This document shows positions 50,661 to 59,800 of a DNA stretch of 64,000 bases, piece by piece. The translations under genes and the position numbers were made by a program. Under the pieces are notes generated by a model. It did no database searches. It was not told where the DNA came from and saw nothing but the letters and a program-made list of their open reading frames with translations. Every line of letters begins with the position of its first letter. The stretch's first letter is position 1. This DNA comes from Oscillospiraceae bacterium (GTDB lineage Bacteria > Bacillota > Clostridia > Oscillospirales > Ruminococcaceae): assembly GCA_021201235.1 (NCBI GenBank), contig JAJQFI010000024.1:202657-266656 (forward strand). The letters are read 5' to 3'.

Positions 50661-50890
50661 TCGTCCACCGGCTCCTGCTTGTATTCTTCAAGGTCAAGCT
50701 TGGCAAACTCCTCATCCGACATCATCTTCAGCTTTTCAATCGTGCCGATTACGAGGGATTCAATCTCGGTATCATCACTTACAAACGGGATAACACTCTC
50801 GATTTCTTTGACGGTCTCTTGTCTTCCCTCCTCCTCGAACATTGCCAGTATTATAAGCTCATCTTTTTCAAAAGTAATCTTTCTTATCAT
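50657..50890 (-). CDS. TTRAP-type transposon-transfer assisting protein
   Basis: The 77-residue product begins MIRKITFEKDELIILAMFEE and continues EGRQETVKEIESVIPFVSDD, ending with a typical acidic helix (MMSDEEFAKLDLEEY). Size, sequence and place before the YodL gene match the family called transposon-transfer assisting protein. It is coupled on both sides by four-base overlaps (50887-50890 and 50657-50660). Its molecular action is not known. Confidence 0.82.
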   Translation of the reverse strand: MIRKITFEKDELIILAMFEEEGRQETVKEIESVIPFVSDDTEIESLVIGTIEKLKMMSDEEFAKLDLEEYKQEPVDE

Positions 50891-53853
50891 AGCTCATGGT
50901 CTCCTTTCTGGTGGGTCTGTGTTTTCTGTTTCGGCTTCTCTGTCTCTTGTTCTTTTAGCCTCGCCTGACGGTCACGGAGAGCTTGTACAACGGATTCTTT
51001 GCGGTCATTTCCCGGTTCTTTCTGTACTGCCTTTTTCTGTGATTTAGTCTCAACAGTTTCTTCCTCTTTAGACGGCTCTACTACTTGTGAAGCTTTGTAT
51101 TCTTCAATCTCAGAAAATGCTTTCTGCACTAAGGGATTCTCTTTCAAATGCGGGTTGTCTTCAATAACATCGTGGTTCACCGTACCTTCCGACATAAGTT
51201 TATACGACTTACTGTCTCCTGTCAGAGCAAACCCGATTCCCTTATTGCTGTCAGGCATTTGCTCGTAAAGAGCTATTGCTTCCTGCAAGCTTCCAACATT
51301 CTCGTGGTATTCACCAACAACAGGATGCTCCATATTCTCAGCAACGAAGAACTGAATCTCAGGCTGTTTCTCCGCCTCAATCGGCTTCTTCTCCAAAGTT
51401 GCCTTCTCGTCAAGATACTTTTCAGCGTTTTCAAGATAATCTTCGAGTGTTCCTGTTTTCTCTGATGAGATTGGATTGATGTCCACAGGGATACCGGCAA
51501 CTGAAAGCCCTTCTTCATGAAGAATATTGAAAAAGTCGTCCTCTCGGATATTCCCGGAATATGAGATAACTACGTCTACGTCTGACTGTTCTGAGTATAA
51601 CCCCTCACGGGTTCGGCTTCCGTAAACTCTTGCTCCATGCAACTGAACATCGTCATGCAGTCCCATTTCATCAATCTGCGCTTGGGCATAGCTCAGAACA
51701 GTCTCCTCAATGTCTGCCATGCTCTTGCCTTGCAGGGATACTTCAGGCTCTGTGCGGTCAGACACGGGTGGTATAGCTTCAATCTTTGGTTCCTCAGATA
51801 TTACCTGTTCCACTTCACGAGTGTTCTCAAGGCTTTCTCTGAACATATCCACAAATCCATCAAGAACCGCAGGGTGGCTCTGCACCGCCCATTCTGTTCT
51901 TACGTCGTTATCTAGGTTTACTTCTGCTATCGTCGGAACAGATGCCGTCCACTCTTTGTTTGACTGTGAGAATCGTCCGTCCCAATCTTTTACCTGAATC
52001 GTCGAGGCAAGCACGAACGCTACACGTTCTTCGCCGAACTTCTCAATAACTGGCTTTACAGCATCAGGGTTCAGGTGCATCCCGTCGAAGTTATCCGAAA
52101 TAGCTTTCTCGATTGCTTCCTTACAGGCTATATTCTCGTTCTTTGACGCACGATATTCTTCAAGCTCACCATGCTCATTAGCATAAGCACCGGTTTGTGT
52201 GTAAATTGGCAGGAACTCGTCTTCCATTTCTTCGTAAGCTTCCATTACCTTTTGTTCGAATACGCTTGTACGCTCCTGAACAAAATTCGGTAGTTCCGTA
52301 AAGCCTATGCTGTCAACATAGTTCGCTTTTACTTCACCGTCACGAACTGTAACTATTACATCACTGACGGAAAGAGAATGCCCTGCAAAGTCGTTCGGAT
52401 GCTCCGTGTTGAACTTCGCATATATGCTATCCAACGTCTCTGTAGGCTCTAACTTACCGCTGTAGACCAAATCGTATTCACTGCCCTTTACAGTCATGTC
52501 GTGGCTCTGTACAAATTCTGTGTTCATGAATTTGTAGTCATTATCGCCCTCAATCTGATAGATTGCATACCGCGGCTGACTATCCGTAAAGAGTAGCGTC
52601 TCATTCTCACGAATAACGGCATTCTGAAGCCTCTCATCCATATCTTTGGGAGATAACCCCGCCGTTATATTCCTGTACGATTGAACGGTGATTTCTTCGC
52701 TATCGCTAAAGTCTAATCCGTCGCCAAGTCTCAAATATCCCTGTTCGGGAATAGGTAAGGGATATACTGTCAAGATTGTTGCCGCATGGTTTACGCCTAC
52801 ATGATTCTCTACTGCCACAGGCATTCCTGGGTCGTTATCCGAACCTCTCAGCTCGTACTTGAATAAACCGTTCGGAACGTCCTCATCGGCAATTCTTCCG
52901 ACGTCGAACAGTGCCGGTGTTCCAAAAAGGTCAACGTAAGTGTATTGTTCCTGTTCTTTTTCTAAGGTTTTGACTGCCTCGGTGATTCCGTCAATCATCT
53001 CGGATGAAGTGTGACGGATTGTGTCCATTGAGGAACGAAGCTCTTTCATTTCTTTACTGCTACTCCAACTTGCTATGTACGGGAAAGAGTAATCGGACGT
53101 GTCAATGCCAAAGTTCTGGCATACGGTAAACGCTACACTTTCAGCTTCGCATTCTCTTGTCAACTGGTCTTTCTGGATGCCTTGATCTTTCATGAAATCC
53201 TTGTCATGAAGAATTGCGTGTGCGGTCTCGTGAATTGCTGTTTTTAACGTCTGGCTTTCGCTCATATCCTGCTGAATTACTATTTCCTTTGAGATGTTGT
53301 CATAGTAGCCCTTTGCTCCGTCTGAAATGCTGTCAAAACGAATCGGAACGGGTGAAACCTGTTCAATAGCCCGCATAAAGCTCTCGTAATTATCTACGTT
53401 TGCGGTCATTTCTTCAACGCTCAGATTCGGAAGCGGTTCGCCGAACGTCTGACTTACATCGAAGACTGTCGCCATCTTAAACTTTGGAATGACCTTGACG
53501 ACTTCTTCCATCTCAGGTTGTCCGTCAGGTCCGAGTATAGGCTCTCCTGTCTTTTTGTCTATCTTCTCCCGCATTTCTTTCTCTTTAACGGGTGCAGGGG
53601 ATATTATCTGTATTCCCTTTTCACCACGCTTAACCTGACGGTTAAACTTCTTCTGCCACGCCTGATACCCCGCCACATGAGTAGCATCAGGCTTCTGTGC
53701 CGCTATGAGGAGCGTATTGTTAAAGCTGTAGCTATGGAACTGAGACATCGTTTTAAGATACTGTGTGTATTTCTCCGATGTAAACATTTCCTGTACCCCT
53801 TTTTCAAGTCGCTCCGTAATCTCATTCATTCTTTCATCACGATTAGATGCCAT
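50887..53853 (-). CDS. ArdC-like / M78 peptidase / YodL / nucleotidyltransferase fusion
   Basis: The 988-residue protein strings together several domains. Residues about 1-145 are ArdC-type single-strand DNA binding (TMSQFHSYSFNNTLLIAAQK, GYQAWQKKFNRQVKRGEKGI). A zinc peptidase-like part follows with HETAHAILHD at 208-217. YodL-like sequence occurs near 480-520 (FNTEHPNDFAGHSLSVSDVI). A minimal nucleotidyltransferase lies near 735-790 (VYGSRTREGLYSEQSDVDVV). The tail is charged and helical (RQARLKEQETEKPKQK). ArdC proteins protect incoming single-stranded DNA from restriction; the peptidase and transferase roles are inferred. GGAGGT precedes the ATG. Confidence 0.88.
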   Translation of the reverse strand: MASNRDERMNEITERLEKGVQEMFTSEKYTQYLKTMSQFHSYSFNNTLLIAAQKPDATHVAGYQAWQKKFNRQVKRGEKGIQIISPAPVKEKEMREKIDKKTGEPILGPDGQPEMEEVVKVIPKFKMATVFDVSQTFGEPLPNLSVEEMTANVDNYESFMRAIEQVSPVPIRFDSISDGAKGYYDNISKEIVIQQDMSESQTLKTAIHETAHAILHDKDFMKDQGIQKDQLTRECEAESVAFTVCQNFGIDTSDYSFPYIASWSSSKEMKELRSSMDTIRHTSSEMIDGITEAVKTLEKEQEQYTYVDLFGTPALFDVGRIADEDVPNGLFKYELRGSDNDPGMPVAVENHVGVNHAATILTVYPLPIPEQGYLRLGDGLDFSDSEEITVQSYRNITAGLSPKDMDERLQNAVIRENETLLFTDSQPRYAIYQIEGDNDYKFMNTEFVQSHDMTVKGSEYDLVYSGKLEPTETLDSIYAKFNTEHPNDFAGHSLSVSDVIVTVRDGEVKANYVDSIGFTELPNFVQERTSVFEQKVMEAYEEMEDEFLPIYTQTGAYANEHGELEEYRASKNENIACKEAIEKAISDNFDGMHLNPDAVKPVIEKFGEERVAFVLASTIQVKDWDGRFSQSNKEWTASVPTIAEVNLDNDVRTEWAVQSHPAVLDGFVDMFRESLENTREVEQVISEEPKIEAIPPVSDRTEPEVSLQGKSMADIEETVLSYAQAQIDEMGLHDDVQLHGARVYGSRTREGLYSEQSDVDVVISYSGNIREDDFFNILHEEGLSVAGIPVDINPISSEKTGTLEDYLENAEKYLDEKATLEKKPIEAEKQPEIQFFVAENMEHPVVGEYHENVGSLQEAIALYEQMPDSNKGIGFALTGDSKSYKLMSEGTVNHDVIEDNPHLKENPLVQKAFSEIEEYKASQVVEPSKEEETVETKSQKKAVQKEPGNDRKESVVQALRDRQARLKEQETEKPKQKTQTHQKGDHEL

Positions 53854-53872
53854 AAGGCTCTACCTCCATTTC

Positions 53873-56800
53873 TTAAATTTCTTGTTCGTGAGATTTCTTT
53901 TTTGCTTGTTGTGGTTTTGCTTTTTCTGCCTGACTTGACTGCTTCTCATGCAAGCGGTCAAGAACTGAGGGCTTTTCTCCGAATGTTGGAGCAGTTCTTG
54001 GCTTGTCCGCTGCTTCTTTCTCAGATTGGTCTTCTTCATCAAGTCCAATCACGTCGTTGCTTACTTTACTGTCCATGTTTAGCATACTGTTCAGTTCTGC
54101 CAGACGTGCCGACTTTTCTTCCAGTTCTTGAGCCTGTGGGAACGGCTTTAAAACCTCCTCTTTTGCAGTCGCCAACTGGTTCTGCAAGTTCTCAAGCTTC
54201 GCTTCTGCCTCAGGCAGTTTCTTCTCAATGCCTGCAATAGCGTTGTTTATACGCTGAATGTTGCCGAGTGCATCTTTGCCAACCTCGATTGTGTAACTGC
54301 ACTGGCGTTTTAAGGTCAGCATATGCTTCTGGTTAAGCATATCGAAGTTTGCCGTCATCGTGAATCCCTGATACTCTCCAATCTGACCGGTTGTATTGAC
54401 CGCTTTTAAGCCGGCACAAGCGGCTGTAATAGCTACTCCCGCTTCCTTCTTGTCGGTAAAGGTCTTCCCGCCGATAACCATCTGAAAATGGTCTTTATCC
54501 TGTTCCAAGATAGGCTTTGCCACTTCCAGATCGGATTTCAACCCCGCAATACGCTCCTTTGTCGCCGCAATCTCTTTCGGATACCTCTTTGCAATATCCG
54601 ATTCAAGTCTGTAAATCTGGCTTGTGTGACTGGATTTCAGAAGCTTCAGCTTGCTAACCTGAATATCTAAGTCCATCTTCTCTTTAATATGCGGGTTGCC
54701 GGTTGCAAGAGCCTTTATTTCCGCATAAGAGAGTGCTGTATCGTCCACATCCTCAGCAGACCTCACAGGAGATTTTGAAGTCATTATCTGCGAAATGAAC
54801 TTCTGCTTGTTTTCAAGCAACTGCCACATATACGCATCGAATGTCCCCTCGGTTACGTATCTGAATATCTTGACCTTGCTGTTTCGGTTTTCCTGACAAA
54901 GGATTCTTCCCTCCTGCTGTTCAAGGTCAGACGGCTTCCAAGGGCAGTCTAAGTGATGTAGAGCAATAAGCCTGTCCTGAATGTTTGTACCTGCACCGAG
55001 CTTCGCAGTAGAGCCTAAAAGAATACGAACCTGACCTGAGCGCACTTTTGCAAAGAGTTCAGCTTTCTTTGTCTCTGTCGCCGCTTCATGTATGAACGCT
55101 ATTTCATCTTTCGGAATACCCTTAGCAACGAGTTTTTCCCGCACGTCATCATAGACGTTAAAGCTTCCATCTGCTTTTGGCGTAGACAGGTCGCAGAAGA
55201 TTAGCTGAGTTGAGTGGTCTTCGACGGTATCTTTCCAGATAGTAAAGGCGTTCTCTACACAGCAGTTTACCTTACTGTTCGGGTCATCGGGGAGCATATC
55301 GCTTATGAGACGCTGGTCAAGAGCGCACTTTCTGCCGTCGTTTGTAATTTTGAGCATATTGTCAACTCTTGAATCGACACTTCCTGAACGGACTTCCTCT
55401 GCACGTTCCGCAAAACTGCTAACCATTTCCTTCTGAATCTCGCTCGGTTTCAGTGCCACATTGACATACTCAGCTTCCGGCACTGGGAGCTTCAGCATAT
55501 CCGCCGTCTGAACGTCTGCACATTCTTTGAAAAGAGATATGAGTTCAGGGAGGTTATAGAACTTGGCGAAGCGTGTTTTGGCACGGTAGCCGGTTCCTTC
55601 GGGAGCAAGCTCTATTGCCGTCACCGTCTCACCGAATGATGCCGCCCATGAATCGAAATGTCCCATGCCCATCTTTTGCAAGGTATCGTACTGTAAGTAT
55701 CTCATGATTGTGTACAGTTCAACCATACTGTTGGATACGGGAGTACCAGTTGCAAAGGTTACGCCTCTGCCACCGGTTATCTCATCAAGGTACTGGCATT
55801 TCATGAACATATCCGAGCTTTTCTGAGCGTCCGTCTGCGAAATGCCCGCCACATTCCTCATCTTGGTATAGAGAAAAAGGTTCTTGTAGTTGTGCGACTC
55901 GTCTACAAACAATCTGTCCACTCCGAGCTGTTCAAATGTTACTACGTCGTCCTTTCTTGTCTGGTTGTTGAGCTTTTCAAGCTTTGTCTCTAAAGACCTC
56001 CTCGTTTTCTCCATCTGCTTGACGGTAGTGCGTGTACCGTCCTCTCTTTTAGCCATTTCTATTGCAACCGTTATGTCGTCAATCTGCTTCTCTATGGTCG
56101 CAACCTGCCGTTCTCTGGATAAGGGTATCCTTTCAAACTGGCTGTGACCGATTATGACGGCATCGTAGTTGCCGGTCGCAATTCTTGAGCAGAACTTCTT
56201 GCGATTTGCAGGCTCAAAGTCCTTTTTCGTTGCAACGAGTACATTAGCTCCGGGATAAAGTCTGAGAAAATCGCTTCCCCACTGCTCCGTTAGATGGTTC
56301 GGCACAACATACAGACTTTTCTGAGATAATCCAAGTCGCTTACTTTCCATTCCTGCCGCTATCATCTGAAAAGTCTTGCCTGCACCAACGCAGTGAGCAA
56401 GCAGAGTATTTCCTCCGTAAAGAACATGAGCAACGGCATCCTTCTGGTGTTGCATGAGCGAGATTTCCGGCGTCATACCACCAAACTGGATATGTGAGCC
56501 GTCATACTCACAGGGACGGATAGAGTTAAAAAGGGTATTGTACGTCTTAACCAAATCTTCACGCCGGTCAATATCCTGGAAAATCCATTCCTTGAACTCC
56601 GCCTTAATCTGCTCCTGCTTTTGCTGTGCAAGCATCGTTTCGCTCTTGTTGATTACCCTTCGTTCTTTACCGTCAGGATCTTCGACAGTATCGTAAATCT
56701 TCGTGTCCTTAAGATTCAGAGCATCTTCAAGCAGTCGGTAGGCGTTTGCCCTTGTCGTTCCGTATGTAGAGTTCACAAGCGGATTCCAGTAGTCCTGGGT

Positions 56801-59800
56801 CTTGCCGGTTATTTCCCATGTGCCATTGACAGCGGCGTAATGGACACCTATAGTATTTCTTGCAAGCCTCCACGGTGTATGGAAGGTCTCCACCATAAAC
56901 TGCTGTATGTACTCAGGTTTTATCCATGTAGCACCCAGCCGCACCTCTATATCTGAAGCTTCCAAATCTTTCGGTTGTACACGTTCAAGATACGCTACAT
57001 TAACTGAATACTCAGGGTATGTTTCGGCAAACTGTCTCGCTACAGAGAGCTTTTCACGGACATTTCCCGACAGGTACTCATCAGAGGTTTCCCACTGACT
57101 CGTCAGAGGATTCTCAAAGATAACTCCCGCCAGTTCTTCTTTTACTTCATCCTCTGTCTTTCCGCATAACTGCGCCATAAACGGCAAATCCACTTTTGCT
57201 TTTTCTCCAATGGAAACCGCCAACGCTTCACTTGCTGTGTCCACAGAAGTCACAGGTGTAGGTCTTCGGATTGTCCTCTTAGAAAATATATCCGCTTTCC
57301 GCTGTAAGTTGCCTTCCTCATCTACAATCTCTAACGATGCCAAAAGGCAATAACTGCTGTCCTGTGAGAAAGCCTTGCGGTTTGCACTACTGCTAAGTAA
57401 ACCGTACTGTGCGGTAAAATTGTCATACTGACGATTCAGTTTGTCCTGCATTGTGGATAGCTCCAAGTCACTGCAATCTTCCATCTGCATGGATAAAAGC
57501 TCCTGGGTGGTATTCCTGATTTCAATCATGCCTAAGACTCGCTCAGACGTTGCCTTTGGCAGTTCCAACAGGTTCATTCTCGAATTTTCACGGTAGTAGA
57601 CCTGACCATCCACATTGGCAAAGCTGAAATTCTTAACCGACGGGTCTGCCGGAATAGAGGTATCCACATCTTCAAATTCTGAATCGTTCAGTTCATGCTC
57701 AGCGATTGTACCGTGGATATGTGAAATTGCTTCCTGCAACTGTTCCGAAAGCACAGCACCCTCAATCGGCTTCACCGTTGTTTCCTGCTTACCGTACTGT
57801 GTACTCTCGGTTGAGAACTCGCCAAGTACCATTTCGGGGTGCTGTGCGAAGTATGAGTTCACCGTATATCCTTCTTGGGTTTGTCCAAGGTGTACCCAAT
57901 CAGGTTCTTCCAAAGCCGCTCGGTCTCGTTTCTGGAAGAATAGAATATCCGCTACTACACCTGTGTTGGCATTTCTCTGAAAAGCGTTGTTCGGCAGACG
58001 GATTGCGCCTAACAGATCTGCTCGATTTGCTAAATACCGACGTACAGATTCATTCTGCTTATCCATTGTGCCGGAGGAGGTTATAACCGCAACTACACCG
58101 CCAGGTCGTACCAAATCCAAGCTCTTTGCGATGAAGTAATCGTGAATAAGGAAGTTGTGACGGTCATATTTCGGATCATTGAGTTTGTAATCCCCAAAGG
58201 GTACATTTCCGATTGTGCAATCGAAAAAGCTTTCCGGGAAGTCCATCGTCTCAAAACCCTGTACGGCAATCTTATTCTTCTGATACAACTGTCCTGCAAT
58301 CCTGCCGGATATGCTGTCCAGTTCCACGCCGTACATTTTCAACCCATCCATACTTTCAGGAACAAGTTCCATAAAGTTTCCGACACCACACGACGGCTCC
58401 AGTACGTTTCCTGAACGAAGTCCCATGTTTTCAAGAGCTGAATACATCGCTTTAATCACAGTCGGCGATGTATAAAAAGCGTTCAGAGTAGATGCCCGTG
58501 CCTCACGGTATTCTTCCGGCGTTAATAACTCCTTAACCTCGGCATACTCTGACGACCAAGCCTCGTTATGTTCATCAAACGCCTGCGAGATACCGCCCCA
58601 GCCTACGAACCGAGAAAGGACTTCCTGTTCTTCAGGTGTTGCCAATCGGTTATCCGATTCCAATTCCTTGAGAAGTTTAATAGCATCAATATTTGCCCTG
58701 AACTTTGTCTTCGGACCTCCTGCACCTAAGTCGTCATCGGTTATGTGGAAGTTGATGGGGTCCAGTGTGGCTGATTCTTGAACCGTGTGTTGCGGTTCTT
58801 CTTCCTTGAATAGCGACCGTACAAAGTCCACCGGCTCATTTCGGAAAACGGGGTAACGTGCCTCTTTTGCCATTGTCATATCCTGTAGACTGACAACTCC
58901 ACGAGTATCGTCTACACTGTCAATGCGAAACTCCCTGCCGTCAATGTGGATTATAGCGTCGATGGGAAGAACCGGTTCAGTTTCAATCTGCTGTACCTTA
59001 ACTTCCTCAGCATCAGGATGAACGGCAAGCATAGTTTGGCGGGCATCCTCAAAAGTATCAAACGGTCCTGCGCCTGCTGTTCCTGTTCCGAGTTCTTCAT
59101 TGAATCCGTAGTGGTTATAGAACTTACCGTCGGGATTTTTAAGGATAGCAATGTCTTCAACATAGCCGTCCTGCGTATACACGCTGGAGGTATATCTCGC
59201 AACAATCTCAGGCTCTCCAACTTCAGTAGTCTTGTTTTCAGGAATATCAAGTGACAGTTGTTCATTTGTGCTGAGAACATCAAAGAGATTCGTCTGAATA
59301 CCGGCAATCGGTGTAAACTCAACTTCATATTTACGTTCAGGGAAAATTGTGAACGTCCCGTCTACATACTGATGAAGCTCAGATAAAAGCCGTGCGTGGT
59401 CTTCATAACTTTCGAGATCCAATGGAAGTGCCGCCAATGCACTGTCCATTTCTGCGAGTAGGTTTTCCGCACGTTCTGTGTCGGCTAAAATCTCAGGTAG
59501 CTCTTTCCTTGCGCTCTCATTTAAGAAATCCCGTGTGAACGGACGGGATATTTCATCAGGGAGTCTTAAGTAGAAAGATAATACCTTAGTCGCCATTTGA
59601 TCACGTTCAAACTCAGGCATACGGGAATAATCCGAAGGCTTCAAGAACCGGTCTGTCTCTATGAGATGATCTATCCTCTGAGCCATCTTTGACCATGTCA
59701 AAAACGTACTTGTGTACGGATCTGTAATGGAACCACGTTCAAGTGTTAGTCCCTTCGCACTGTAATCAGCGTAAGAATCATCCGCTCCTGCCAGTGCGTG

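Noticed and set aside
53518..54240. Plus-strand 240-codon frame across the ArdC/giant gene junction
   Set aside because: Low-quality composition antisense to two well-supported genes; no start signals.
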